A stretch of DNA of 64,000 nt from Archangium sp. (GCA_030695565.1 JAUYRZ010000103.1:1-64000); one strand, 5' to 3'; shown: positions 35,219-44,229, numbered from the stretch's first letter. Numbers and translations are program-made. The notes: generated from the sequence alone by a model not told the origin.

Positions 35219-37281
35219 CCCTGCACGGCGTCGCAGCCCGCGCGGCGCACGAACTCCAGCTCTTCGATGGTCTCCACGCCTTCGGCCGTGGTGGTCATCT
35301 TGAGCCTTCGGGCGAGCACCACGCTGCTCTCCACCACGGCGCGCGCGGCTTCTTCGCGGCACCCTTCGCGTACGAACTGACGGTCGATCTTCAGGTCGGA
35401 GAAGGGGATGTCGGCGATGCGTTGGTGCGTGGAGCGGCCGGTGCCGAAGTCGTCGATGGCGAGGTGGAAGCCGCGCAGGTGGAGGCGGGCGAGCATCTCC
35501 GCGACGCGCCGGGGATCTCCGTCGACGTCGGTCTCGGTGAGCTCGAATTGCAATCGTTCGGGCGCGATCTGGCGGGTCTGCACCAGCTTCATCAGCCGGC
35601 CGATCGCCGCGTCGTCACACGCGGTGGAGGCCTCGAGGTTGAGGGCCACGGAGAGCTGGGGGAACGCGTCGAGCACCTCGGTCGCGTGCTCCACGCCTCT
35701 GAGCAGCAGCGCTTCCATCAGCCCACCGCTGACCGCCATCGGGAGGAAGACTGCGGGCGAGATGACGCCGAACTCCGGGTGAATCCACCGTGCGAGGGCC
35801 TCGACGCCGGTGATGAGCCCGGTGCGCAGGGAGACCTTCGGTTGGTAGTACGGTCGAACGCCACCGTCGGCGATGGCCGCGCGCAGGTCTTCCATCGTCC
35901 AGCGGGGGGCGCGCAGCACGTGCGAAGGCGCAGCGCGGCTGCGGCTCTTTCGCAGGGCCTCCTGCACGCGGGAGAGCGCGGCGGCGAGCTGGCCACTCGA
36001 GGCGGGTTTGGCGAGCGAGGCGACCACCTGGAAACCCAGCGAACGCGCGAGGCGCTCCACGCTCTGGCGCAGCCGCACCTCGGCGACGCTCACCACGATC
36101 ACCGCGCCGCGATAGTTCACCTCGGCGAGCTGGCGAATGAAGGTGACGCCGTCGACCTGGGGCATGCGCAGATCGCAGATGATCGCGTCGAGGGGGTCGG
36201 CCTCGGTGTAGTTGGCCAGCGCGCCCAGCGCTTCCCCGGCCGAGGCGCACGCCACCACCTGCCTCGAGGTGAGGTGACCGAGCATCACGGCCAGCGCCGA
36301 ACGGGCGAATGGATCGTCGTCGACGATGAGCAGGTTGAGCGAGCTGGCCGGGGCGCGCTGCTTGTGATTGCCCTCCGGCTCCACGTCGCGCGCGAGGCGG
36401 ATCTCCAGCCAGGCGACCTCTTTGCCGATGGCGGCGACCAGCGAAGGGAGCTCGGGGCTCTGGTTGTCACCGAGCTGATCTTCGAGCCGGGAGCACAGCT
36501 CTGCGAGCACGTCGGCGCCCAACATGGCTGCGGCGCCCTTGAGGGAGTGGGCCGACATCACGTCGACGCCCACCGGATTCGAGTCACCAAAACTCTGGCT
36601 GAGCCGCAGCGCGGTCTCGAGGAATGAAGTGCGCAGCCTGCGAACACCTTCATCTGGCAGGCCACCCAGCAAGCGTGAGAGCCGGCCTTCATCGAAGCGC
36701 GAGTTGTCGTCCTGAAACCCCGAAGCCGATGAGGAGAACGGCACCGCTTCTTCTCGCGGCGCGTCGAACATCAACTCGACCCGCGATTCACCCGAGGGGC
36801 GCTCGACCAGGTGCCACGAGAGCCGGGAGGCCAGCGAGCTTATCAGCCAGAAGCGGCGATCTCCGGTCAGGTGCACCGCGCCCATGCTGACGCCGAGCTG
36901 GCCGAGCGAAGAGCGGCAGGTGAGGGTGATGGTGTCGCCGGGCGTGGATTGGTCGAGAACGATGCCCAGGAGAAGGATCAGCAGGGCGTGGGCCCGTTCA
37001 CGATCTGCGAAGACCACGGGCTCGTGCAGGCAGAGCCGTTCGAGGGCGATCTTCACGGCGTGTTCTTCGAGCAGGGGGGCGAGCTGTTCGACGATCTCCG
37101 CGAGCAGGGTCTCGAGGTGCACCGGCGCCTGCTGCGGGAGCGGCGCCTGGGTGGCGAGATCTTCGATCAACCGGGTGAGCGCGCGCACGCTGGCGACGTG
37201 AGCGCGGGCCACCTCACTCCCCGATGATGAGGTGAGCACCTGCGTGACGCGGCGGAGTTCTGAGAACAGCTCAGCGAGCAA
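35092..37281 (-). CDS. Hpt-response regulator-EAL signalling protein
   Basis: The most plausible start is the TTG at 37281, where the family-like sequence begins (LAELFSELRRV). The product is about 729 residues. The order is a degenerate histidine-kinase ATPase-like region (about 50-175), an Hpt domain with phospho-His245 in SAHSLKGAAA, a receiver domain with Asp370 in IICDLRMPQ, and an EAL domain (about 465-715) with E494AL, ELTETD, IDDFGTG, KIDRQF and AEGVET. The EAL residues for cyclic-di-GMP hydrolysis look intact. It probably joins a phosphorelay to cyclic-di-GMP breakdown in the cytoplasm. No GGDEF domain is present. Confidence 0.85.
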   Translation of the reverse strand: MLAELFSELRRVTQVLTSSSGSEVARAHVASVRALTRLIEDLATQAPLPQQAPVHLETLLAEIVEQLAPLLEEHAVKIALERLCLHEPVVFADRERAHALLILLLGIVLDQSTPGDTITLTCRSSLGQLGVSMGAVHLTGDRRFWLISSLASRLSWHLVERPSGESRVELMFDAPREEAVPFSSSASGFQDDNSRFDEGRLSRLLGGLPDEGVRRLRTSFLETALRLSQSFGDSNPVGVDVMSAHSLKGAAAMLGADVLAELCSRLEDQLGDNQSPELPSLVAAIGKEVAWLEIRLARDVEPEGNHKQRAPASSLNLLIVDDDPFARSALAVMLGHLTSRQVVACASAGEALGALANYTEADPLDAIICDLRMPQVDGVTFIRQLAEVNYRGAVIVVSVAEVRLRQSVERLARSLGFQVVASLAKPASSGQLAAALSRVQEALRKSRSRAAPSHVLRAPRWTMEDLRAAIADGGVRPYYQPKVSLRTGLITGVEALARWIHPEFGVISPAVFLPMAVSGGLMEALLLRGVEHATEVLDAFPQLSVALNLEASTACDDAAIGRLMKLVQTRQIAPERLQFELTETDVDGDPRRVAEMLARLHLRGFHLAIDDFGTGRSTHQRIADIPFSDLKIDRQFVREGCREEAARAVVESSVVLARRLKMTTTAEGVETIEELEFVRRAGCDAVQGYFFSPPLPFEELKTFVAGFVPSTATSSGGGNPRNARQSSTS

Positions 37282-37379
37282 GGGGCCCCCCTCGGGCGAA
37301 GGTCGATTTTTAGCACGCGGAACGAGCGCGGTTACAAACGAGTGACACGCATGAACCCAGATGGGCGTTTGATGCGCAC

Positions 37380-37448
37380 ATGGCTGCAAGGCGCATCCTG
37401 GTGGTCGAAGACGACGCAGGCACTGTCCACCCGGGGCAAGGTGGATAA
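37380..37448 (+). pseudogene. 5' stub of a response regulator gene
   Basis: From the ATG at 37380 the sequence reads MAARRILVVEDDAG, the classic start of a receiver domain (first strand and acidic pair). It then loses similarity and stops at 37446-37448 after only 22 codons. The rest of the domain, including the phospho-Asp and Lys, is missing. It is divergent from the Hpt-REC-EAL gene and looks like the left edge of a deletion. Confidence 0.55.
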
Positions 37449-37474
37449 GGCCTCGCCACGGGGGGCAGATCGGG

Positions 37475-37582
37475 GTGGAGGACGAGAGCTGTCTGAACAA
37501 CCGGAGCGTCGTGACGTGGGAGGTCACCCTGGCGCCCGGAAAGTCGCTCGACCTCTCGTACGACCTGACCTTCCATCATTGA
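37475..37582 (+). pseudogene. 3' remnant of a lost gene (DUF4139/MuiA-like end)
   Basis: An open frame ends RSVVTWEVTLAPGKSLDLSY and a few more residues before a TGA at 37580-37582. This reads like the last beta strands of DUF4139-type proteins (W.v.LaPGe...l.Y.v.h). No start codon or body precedes it. Together with the regulator stub just upstream it suggests that an internal deletion fused the beginning of one gene to the end of another. Family assignment is tentative. The whole stretch 37282-37613 contains no intact gene. Confidence 0.4.
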
Positions 37583-37613
37583 CTGTGGGCCCCGCTCCGG
37601 GTGAATCGGCGCC

Positions 37614-40600
37614 ATGGCTTCATTTGAGAACCTGTCGTCGGAGGGGAGCTTCGCTGAGGACGAGCGCAAGCTCCTGGAGCTCTGGAAGAAGTTGGGCGCC
37701 TTCGAGCGCTCCGTGTCGCAGCGCAAAGACGCTCCGAACTTCATCTTCTACGACGGGCCTCCGTTCGCCACCGGCCTGCCGCACTACGGCCACCTGGTCG
37801 CCTCGACGCTCAAGGACATCGTGCCCCGCTACTGGACGATGCGCGGCTTCCGGGTGGAGCGCCGCTTCGGCTGGGACACGCACGGCCTGCCGATCGAGAT
37901 GGAGATCGAGAAGCAGCTGGGTCTCTCGGGGCCCCAGTCGATCCGCGAGCTGGGCATCGAGAAGTTCAACGAGGCCTGCCGCGCGAGCGTGCTCAAGTAC
38001 GTCGACGAGTGGCGCAAGACGGTCACCCGCGTCGGGCGTTGGGTCGACTTCGACGACGACTACAAGACGATGGATCTCCCGTTCATGGAGAGCGTCTGGT
38101 GGGTGTTCGGCGAGCTGTGGAAGAAGGGCCTGGTCACCAAGGGCCACCGGGTGATGCCCTATTCGTGGCGGCTCTCCACGGCGCTGTCGAACTTCGAGGC
38201 GGGCTTGGACTACCGCGACGTCGATGATCCGGCGCTGACGGTGCGCTTCAAGTTGAACGAGCCGCTCGCTGGCAAGCCGGCCTCGTTGCTGGTGTGGACG
38301 ACGACTCCGTGGACCCTTCCATCGAACCTCGCCGTCGCCGTGAACGAAGCGCTCGACTACGTGATCGCGGATCACGAAGACGGCCAGCGGTACGTGGTGG
38401 CCGAGGCGCTCTTCGCGGCCGTGCTGGGTGAGCAGGCGAAGGTGGTGGGTACGCTCAAGGGCAGCGAGCTGCTGGGCAAGACCTACCAGCCGCTCTTCCC
38501 CTTCTTCTCAGGGCGCGCGGCGAGTGGTGCGTTCCGGGTGATCAACGCGGGCCACGTCACCACCACCGACGGCACGGGCCTGGTGCACATGGCGCCTGCG
38601 TTCGGTGAAGAAGACGCCGAGGCGTGCCGCAAGGCGAAGATCGAGCTGGTGGATCCGGTCGATGCGGGCGGCAACTTCACCAACGAGGTGCCGCCGTACC
38701 AGGGCCTCAACGTGAAGGAGGCCGACAAGCCGATCATTCACGACTTGAAGCAGCAGGGCTCGATCTTCAAGCACGCGCAGTTCCGGCACAGCTATCCGTT
38801 CTGTTACCGCTCGGGCACGCCGCTCATCTACAAGGCCACGCCCTCCTGGTACGTGAACGTGGAGACGTTGCGCGAGCGCATGGTGCAGAACAACCGCACC
38901 ATTCATTGGGTGCCCGGCTTCGTCGGCGAGAAACGCTTCGAGAACTGGCTCAAGGAAGCGCGCGACTGGAGCATCAGCCGTTCGCGCTTCTGGGGCACGC
39001 CGATCCCTCTGTGGATCAGCGATGACGGCACCGAGACGCACTGCGTGTCGTCGGTGGAGGAGCTGCAGCAGCTCACCGGTCAGAAGGTGACCGACCTGCA
39101 TCCCCACCGCATCGATCACCTCACCTTCGTGAAGAACGGGAAGACGCTGCGCCGCATCGGCGACGTGTTCGATTGTTGGTTCGAGTCGGGCTCGATGCCG
39201 TACGCGCAGCTGCACTATCCGTTCGAGAACAAGGCGCTGTTCGAGGGCGCTTTCCCCGCGCAGTTCATCGCGGAAGGGCTCGATCAGACGCGCGGGTGGT
39301 TCTACACGCTGCTGGTGTTGTCGACGGCGCTGTTCGACAAGGCGCCGTTCAAGAACGTGATCGTGAACGGGCTGGTGCTGGCGGAAGACGGCCAGAAGAT
39401 GTCGAAGCGGCTGAAGAACTATCCTGACCCGAACGAGGTGATCGAGCGGCATGGAGCGGATGCGCTGCGGGCGTATCTGATCAGCTCGCCGCTGGTGCGC
39501 GCCGAGCCGCTGCGGTTCTCGGAAGCGGGCGTGAAGGAAGTGGTGCGCACGGTGTTGTTGCCGCTCCAGAACGCGTGGAGCTTCTTCACCACGTACGCGA
39601 ACCTCGACGGGTGGGATCCGAAGAAGGATCTCTCGGCGGCGCCGAAGTTGAGCGACCGGCCGGAGTTGGATCGGTGGATCGTCTCGGTGCTGCAGACGCT
39701 GGTGCGCGAGGTGAACACGCAGATGGAGGGGTACTACCTCGACAAGGTGGTGCCTCCGATGCTCGCGTTCATCGACCATCTGACGAATTGGTACATCCGC
39801 CGTTCGCGGCGGCGTTTCTGGAAAAGCACGGACGCGGCAGACAAGGCGTCGGCGTACGCGACGCTGTACGAGGTGCTCGTCGAGTTCAGCAAGGTGCTCG
39901 CGCCGGTGTTGCCGTTCGTCTCGGAGAGCGTGTACCAGCACCTGGTGGTCGGCCCCGGCATGGCGGCGGCGAACGAAGACAGTGTGCATTTGTGCAGCTA
40001 CCCGCAGCCCGATGCGGCGAAGACGGATGCGCATGTCGAGGCGCAGATGGCGGCGGTGCGGCAGGTGGTGACGCTCGGCCGCGCGATCCGTGAGAAGCAC
40101 AAGCTCAAGACGCGCCAGCCGCTCGCGGCGGTGACGGTGGTGTCGACCGACGCGAAGGTCCGCGCGGCGATCGAGGCGCACTCCGAGCTGTTGGTCGAAG
40201 AGCTGAACGTGAAGAAGGTGGTCGCGCTCGGTGACGACGCCGCGCTGGCCACGCTCTCGTTCAAGCCGAACCTGAAGACGCTGGGCAAGCGCCTGGGGCC
40301 GAAGCTGAAGGCCGCGACGGGTGAGATCGCTGCGTTCGGCCGAGAGCAGTGGCACACGCTCGAGCAGGGCGGGTTGGTGCTGGTGCAGGGCGAGGAGCTC
40401 AAGAAGGACGACGTGCTGGTCTCGCGCACCGCGCGCGGCGAGGTGGTCATTCAGAGCGAGGGCGATCTGACGGTGGCGCTCGACACCACGATGACCGAGG
40501 TGCTCGCGCGTGAAGGGCTGATGCGCGAGTTGGTGTCGCGCGTGCAGCGGCAGCGCAAGGATCTGGGGCTCGAGGTGAGTGATCGCATTTCGATCCAGGT

Positions 40601-40763
40601 CGCTACGGCGAGTGAGCCGCTCAAGCTGATGCTGGTCGAGCACGACGCGAAGATTCGCGAAGAGGTGCTCGCGGTGGTGGTGACGCTGGTCGAGACGTCG
40701 TCAGGCGAGGTGATGGATCTCGATGGTCACGCGATCACGGTGCAGGTGGGCAAAGCGAGCTGA
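37614..40763 (+). CDS. ileS: Isoleucine-tRNA ligase
   Basis: This 1049-residue class I synthetase has the HIGH-type motif as HYGH (residues 57-60, within GPPFATGLPHYGHL) and the KMSKS-type motif as KMSKR (GQKMSKRLKNYP). It has a large CP1 editing domain and a C-terminal anticodon-binding region. It charges tRNA-Ile with isoleucine in the cytoplasm. The form PPFATGLPHYGH and the length fit the eukaryote-like (type 2) IleRS group found in some bacteria. No strong ribosome-binding site precedes the ATG. It stands alone. Confidence 0.95.
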   Translation: MASFENLSSEGSFAEDERKLLELWKKLGAFERSVSQRKDAPNFIFYDGPPFATGLPHYGHLVASTLKDIVPRYWTMRGFRVERRFGWDTHGLPIEMEIEKQLGLSGPQSIRELGIEKFNEACRASVLKYVDEWRKTVTRVGRWVDFDDDYKTMDLPFMESVWWVFGELWKKGLVTKGHRVMPYSWRLSTALSNFEAGLDYRDVDDPALTVRFKLNEPLAGKPASLLVWTTTPWTLPSNLAVAVNEALDYVIADHEDGQRYVVAEALFAAVLGEQAKVVGTLKGSELLGKTYQPLFPFFSGRAASGAFRVINAGHVTTTDGTGLVHMAPAFGEEDAEACRKAKIELVDPVDAGGNFTNEVPPYQGLNVKEADKPIIHDLKQQGSIFKHAQFRHSYPFCYRSGTPLIYKATPSWYVNVETLRERMVQNNRTIHWVPGFVGEKRFENWLKEARDWSISRSRFWGTPIPLWISDDGTETHCVSSVEELQQLTGQKVTDLHPHRIDHLTFVKNGKTLRRIGDVFDCWFESGSMPYAQLHYPFENKALFEGAFPAQFIAEGLDQTRGWFYTLLVLSTALFDKAPFKNVIVNGLVLAEDGQKMSKRLKNYPDPNEVIERHGADALRAYLISSPLVRAEPLRFSEAGVKEVVRTVLLPLQNAWSFFTTYANLDGWDPKKDLSAAPKLSDRPELDRWIVSVLQTLVREVNTQMEGYYLDKVVPPMLAFIDHLTNWYIRRSRRRFWKSTDAADKASAYATLYEVLVEFSKVLAPVLPFVSESVYQHLVVGPGMAAANEDSVHLCSYPQPDAAKTDAHVEAQMAAVRQVVTLGRAIREKHKLKTRQPLAAVTVVSTDAKVRAAIEAHSELLVEELNVKKVVALGDDAALATLSFKPNLKTLGKRLGPKLKAATGEIAAFGREQWHTLEQGGLVLVQGEELKKDDVLVSRTARGEVVIQSEGDLTVALDTTMTEVLAREGLMRELVSRVQRQRKDLGLEVSDRISIQVATASEPLKLMLVEHDAKIREEVLAVVVTLVETSSGEVMDLDGHAITVQVGKAS

Positions 40764-40892
40764 TGGAAAGCCTGCTCTGGGGAAGGCGGCCGGTGTGGTC
40801 GCTCACTCCGGGTTCGGAAATGAACTGGCCTCTTGGCGCGTGGGTCGCGTGCGAGCACTGCACGCAGCGTTGAACAGGTGACTGCTCTCAGC

Positions 40893-41103
40893 GAGCTAAC
40901 TCACGCTTTGTAAACAAAGTCCCCAAGGCGTGATCCCCCCGAGAGCAGCAGGGGCTCATGGATTTTGTTTACAAAGTGAAGGTTGGCTCTCTCGTCGACT
41001 CGCCGCTTTCTAACTCGCACTTTGTAAACAAAATCCCTGAGGGGCCAGACCCGCCGGTGGGGTCACGGCTTAGAGACTTTGTTTACAAAGTGAAGGTTGG
41101 CTC
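40893..41103. repeat. Array of four alternating inverted repeats with exact 57-base phasing
   Basis: A 12-base AT-rich core (TTTGTAAACAAA or its complement TTTGTTTACAAA) occurs at 40907, 40964, 41021 and 41078, exactly 57 bases apart and alternating in orientation. Each core lies in a related 29-base block (40893-40921, 40961-40989, 41007-41035, 41075-41103). Blocks 1 and 3, and 2 and 4, are near-identical direct copies 114 bases apart. Blocks 1/2 and 3/4 form long imperfect hairpins. The last block supplies the end of the MarR-like gene. The rest of 40764-41069 holds no gene I can support. Confidence 0.9.
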
Positions 41104-41774
41104 GCGCGCTCGCGCTCAATCCGCTCGCGTCGCTCCAGATCTCGGAGGACGCACAAGTCATCTGCATCGAGGAACACATTGATCCCGGTGGACTCGTGGG
41201 GCGCCGCCTCGAGGGGCACGTCCGATACAGGCTGAGGTGCTGGCTCCAACAGACCCTCCTCCATTTCGGCCCTCGCCCGCACCGGGTCGACTCGCAGGTC
41301 ATGCGGAACCATCAGCCCGCGCCGCCACCCATCACCACCCGGCCGATTCACCGCGGTCATCACGAGCTTCTGGAGCATCCGCGTCAGCTCTGGGACCTCG
41401 AGCCACCGGGCCATCTCTTCCTCCCACGCGACGACCGACCGCTCGAGCAAGCCCCACATCCGCCACCCGCGCTCAGTGAGGGTCCAGGCCTGCGCCCGGC
41501 CACGCACTGACGTGACGGACGGCGCCACCAACCCCCGCTGCTGCATCATGCGCAACGATCGATGCACCTGCTGTCGCGCCCGGCCGCTGCGTAACGCCAG
41601 GTTGCACTCGGGATCGTGGCCCCGCTGCGCCAGCAGCATCAACACCATCACCCCGCACTCATCGAGATCCAGATCCCGAGCCCACCCGCGGGTGACCAGA
41701 CTCATCGCCGTCAACGCCTGCATCATCGCCAACCAGGAGCCCATGCCGAACGTCATCGCATGTGGGTCCGACAT
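41070..41774 (-). CDS. MarR-like winged-helix regulator
   Basis: This 234-residue protein has a winged-helix-like N-terminal half (about residues 15-135): LDECGVMVLMLLAQRG, then RQQVHRSLRMMQQRGLVAPS and RGRAQAWTLTERGWRMWGLLER, matching the HTH and wing of MarR-type regulators. The C-terminal ~90 residues are Pro/Glu/Arg-rich and unrecognised. The last residues (SQPSLCKQSL) are encoded by the fourth copy of the phased repeat. It is divergent from the lipoprotein gene at 41848, with 73 bases between starts, and may control it. Confidence 0.7.
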   Translation of the reverse strand: MSDPHAMTFGMGSWLAMMQALTAMSLVTRGWARDLDLDECGVMVLMLLAQRGHDPECNLALRSGRARQQVHRSLRMMQQRGLVAPSVTSVRGRAQAWTLTERGWRMWGLLERSVVAWEEEMARWLEVPELTRMLQKLVMTAVNRPGGDGWRRGLMVPHDLRVDPVRARAEMEEGLLEPAPQPVSDVPLEAAPHESTGINVFLDADDLCVLRDLERRERIERERASQPSLCKQSL

Positions 41775-41847
41775 CCCGATTGTGACTGCCGTTCGTTGTG
41801 AGACGCTCTCGCCCGCAACCCAACTCCCTCAACCCAAGGCAAACCGA

Positions 41848-42408
41848 ATGAAACACGGACTCATTGGTGCAGCGTTGATCGTCGGCCTTCTCTCCGGCTG
41901 TGGCCCCGCGTGGAAGGTCGTGCGCGTCTCTGGCCCGCCGTCTGCGCTCGCCGCCGCGAACGACGTCGCGCTCTCGTTCGACTACACCCAGATGTACGTC
42001 GAAGGCCGCACCGAGAATGACTGGGTCGCCGCGAAGACCGCTGAAGACGCGAAGTACACGACGACCTGGGCTGACCTGAAGGGCAAGTTCGAAGCCGCCG
42101 TGCTGCAGGGCCTGCGCAACGAGTATCCCCAGGCTCACCCGCCCACGGGTTCTCCGACCGAAGTCGTGATGACCGTGCAGGTGCGCAGCTTCAAGCTCGG
42201 CAAGTTCATCCCGTTCGTGCTCCCGCCCACCGTGATGGACGCGGAGATCATCTTCTCGGTCAATGGCCAGGCCGGCGATGAGATCTCTCTGGTGCGCAGC
42301 TACCCGTCGTCGATCACCCAGCCTTCCGTCTTCAACCACATCGGCTCGGTCGGTCAGCAGATCGGCAACGCCGGCGGCAAGCTGATCGCTTCCAAGAAGG
42401 GCAAGTAA
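41848..42408 (+). CDS. Lipoprotein of unknown function
   Basis: The ATG at 41848 gives MKHGLIGAALIVGLLSGCGP, a clear lipoprotein signal with lipobox LSGC. The 186-residue protein is otherwise a small alpha/beta domain (ALSFDYTQMYVEGRTENDW..., then VVMTVQVRSFKLGKFIPFVLP) ending in a Gly/Lys-rich tail. I do not recognise the family firmly. It is divergent from a MarR-like regulator and convergent with surE, with a REP-like hairpin between the stops. Confidence 0.75.
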   Translation: MKHGLIGAALIVGLLSGCGPAWKVVRVSGPPSALAAANDVALSFDYTQMYVEGRTENDWVAAKTAEDAKYTTTWADLKGKFEAAVLQGLRNEYPQAHPPTGSPTEVVMTVQVRSFKLGKFIPFVLPPTVMDAEIIFSVNGQAGDEISLVRSYPSSITQPSVFNHIGSVGQQIGNAGGKLIASKKGK

Positions 42409-42430
42409 GCAAGTCAGCCCCTGACCTGAA

Positions 42431-42456
42431 CCCTCTCCCGCTTCGCAGGGCGAGGG
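42431..42456. repeat. REP-like intergenic hairpin, copy 4 (imperfect)
   Basis: CCCTCTCCCG and CAGGGCGAGGG pair imperfectly around a CTTCG loop between the convergent stops of the lipoprotein gene and surE. It is the most diverged of the five copies in the window. Confidence 0.5.
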
Positions 42457-42462
42457 AGCAGC

Positions 42463-43197
42463 TCAGTCGAACTTGAGCCGCTTCGAATCTTCCGCCAGAC
42501 CCTGCTGATCCGTCAGGTCCAGCCGCAGCGGGGTGATGGACACCAGGTCTTCACCCAGCGCCCACCGATCCGTGCCCGGCTCCACGCCTTCGATGGGCAG
42601 CGCCGCGAACCAATACACCAGCCGATCGTACGGATCCTTGTCGGGCACGATCTTGCCGTCGTAGTGCCGCACCGACTGCTTGGTCCACGTGATGCCCCGC
42701 GGCGTCAGCGGGAAGTTCACGTTGTGCAGCTGCGCCATCGGCTTCTGCGTGAGCAACGTGGTCAACACCCGCCGCGCGAAAGGCATCATCAGATCGTAGT
42801 CGCCGCTCTCTTCGATCGACGGCGCGCTCAGCGCGATGCCCCGCACGCCGAACAGGGCGGCCTGCTTCGCCGCGGCCAACGTGCCCGAGTGCCAGCACGC
42901 GTTGCCGACGTTGAGACCCTGGTTGATGCCGCTGAGCACCACGTCGACCCGCTCCCAGTGGTGAATGCCGAGCGCTACGCAATCGGAAGGTGTTCCGTTC
43001 ACACGGAACGCCTCGAACGGCCCGATGCGCGCGCGCCGATACGACAGCGGCCTGCTCGGGCTGATGGCCTGCCCCATCGAGGATTGTTCGAAATCAGGGG
43101 CGACGATGCGTACTTCTCCGAACTCCGTCGCAAGTTTTGCGAGCGCTGCGATTCCGGGACTGAAGACGCCGTCGTCGTTGGAGATGAGGATGCGCAT
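42463..43197 (-). CDS. surE: 5'/3'-nucleotidase SurE
   Basis: This 244-residue protein starts MRILISNDDGVFSPGI, with the metal-binding NDD (residues 7-9). It continues with FEQSSMG, the GTPSDCV loop and SGINQGLNVGNACWHSGTLAAA, all SurE hallmarks. SurE removes phosphate from nucleoside monophosphates and is a survival or stationary-phase protein in the cytoplasm. The DNA before its start runs to the divergent diacylglycerol-kinase-like gene, whose ATG is 60 bases away. Confidence 0.92.
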   Translation of the reverse strand: MRILISNDDGVFSPGIAALAKLATEFGEVRIVAPDFEQSSMGQAISPSRPLSYRRARIGPFEAFRVNGTPSDCVALGIHHWERVDVVLSGINQGLNVGNACWHSGTLAAAKQAALFGVRGIALSAPSIEESGDYDLMMPFARRVLTTLLTQKPMAQLHNVNFPLTPRGITWTKQSVRHYDGKIVPDKDPYDRLVYWFAALPIEGVEPGTDRWALGEDLVSITPLRLDLTDQQGLAEDSKRLKFD

Positions 43198-43257
43198 CTC
43201 GAGGAGGTAAGGGCGTCGGCGCGTGGCGGCAACCCCTCTGGCTCGCTACTACCTGCC

Positions 43258-44160
43258 ATGGGCGGAGGGGCCAGACGGGTCACGTTGGTGCAGAACCCCA
43301 GCGCAGGAGCGGGGGCGGTCGCGCAGCGGCAACTCCTCACGGCACTCGAAGAGGCGGGCCACGAGGTCCGCAACGTCGAGCCAGACAAGGGTCTGGGAAA
43401 ACATCTGGCCCACCGCGCCGACGTGGTCATCGCCGCCGGTGGTGACGGAACCGTGCTCGGCGTCGCGCGCAGACTGGTGCACAGCAAGGTGCCGCTGGCC
43501 ATCCTCCCGCTGGGCACCGCCAACAACCTCGCCCGCTCCGTGGGCATGCCCAACGACATCGAGGTGCTGCTCCAGCTGCTCGATGATCCACGCGAGCGGC
43601 CGCTCGACATCGGCGTGGCCACCGGCAATTGGGGTGAACGGTACTTCTGCGAGAGCGCTGGCGTGGGCTGGTTCGCCGAAGCGCTCCAGGTCGAGGTCAC
43701 CGAAGACGACAAGGAGCCCGAACGCGCCGTCACCGTGCTGCGCAAGGCGCTGCTGGCTTCCACGCCCAAACGGTGGACCATGACCATCGATGGTGAAGAC
43801 GCTTCGGGCGAGTACCTGTCGGTCGACGTGATGAACGCGAAATACTTCGGGCCGAACCTCAAGCTGGGCAAACGCGCCGAGCCCTTCGACGGCGTACTCG
43901 ACGTGGTGATGCTCAAGGCGAAAGACGCCAGGCGCATGGCGGCGTACCTGGCGGCCCTGGAGAAAAAGCATGATTCGCCCGCGCCCCCTTTCGAGACCCG
44001 CAAGGCGAAACACGTGCACATCGTGCTCGAGGAACACCGGCTGCGCATCGACGATGCCGTGCGCCCCAAACAGGGTGCGCTGCGCTCCCACTTCGCGGAT
44101 CTGCGGCTGCTGGCCGGCGCGGTGCGCTTGTGGCTGCCTCAACGGCGCGCACCTCGCTAA
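43258..44160 (+). CDS. Diacylglycerol kinase-like lipid kinase
   Basis: The ATG at 43258 is preferred because family similarity begins at RRVTLVQNPSAGAG. The 300-residue protein has the nucleotide-binding GGDGT (61-65) and the following ILPLGTANNLARSVG of the DAGK catalytic family, plus the C-terminal beta domain (AEPFDGVLDVVML). It probably phosphorylates a lipid such as diacylglycerol or a sphingoid base at the membrane; the exact substrate is unknown. The stop is followed by 69 bases before a sigma-like gene. Confidence 0.88.
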   Translation: MGGGARRVTLVQNPSAGAGAVAQRQLLTALEEAGHEVRNVEPDKGLGKHLAHRADVVIAAGGDGTVLGVARRLVHSKVPLAILPLGTANNLARSVGMPNDIEVLLQLLDDPRERPLDIGVATGNWGERYFCESAGVGWFAEALQVEVTEDDKEPERAVTVLRKALLASTPKRWTMTIDGEDASGEYLSVDVMNAKYFGPNLKLGKRAEPFDGVLDVVMLKAKDARRMAAYLAALEKKHDSPAPPFETRKAKHVHIVLEEHRLRIDDAVRPKQGALRSHFADLRLLAGAVRLWLPQRRAPR

Positions 44161-44229
44161 CACGCTGAAACAAAAGGCCCTTCGAAGAACTTTGCACCTG
44201 GATCGCCGGGGCGCGGTCAATCACCTCCT

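Noticed and set aside
33836-35362. Reverse-strand frame of about 508 codons opposite the MFS transporter
   Set aside because: It is a shadow of the transporter, with Arg/Gly/Glu-rich content and no motif.
40893-41103. Integron attC-like site or CRISPR array
   Set aside because: The outer stem (AAC...GTT) does not match the attC core rule RYYYAAC/GTTRRRY, and there are no equal-length spacers or nearby cas or integrase genes.
40958-41182. Small forward frame through the repeat array
   Set aside because: Its peptides (DFVYKVKVGS, HFVNKI) come only from the repeats and it overlaps the MarR-like gene; no start or binding site supports it.
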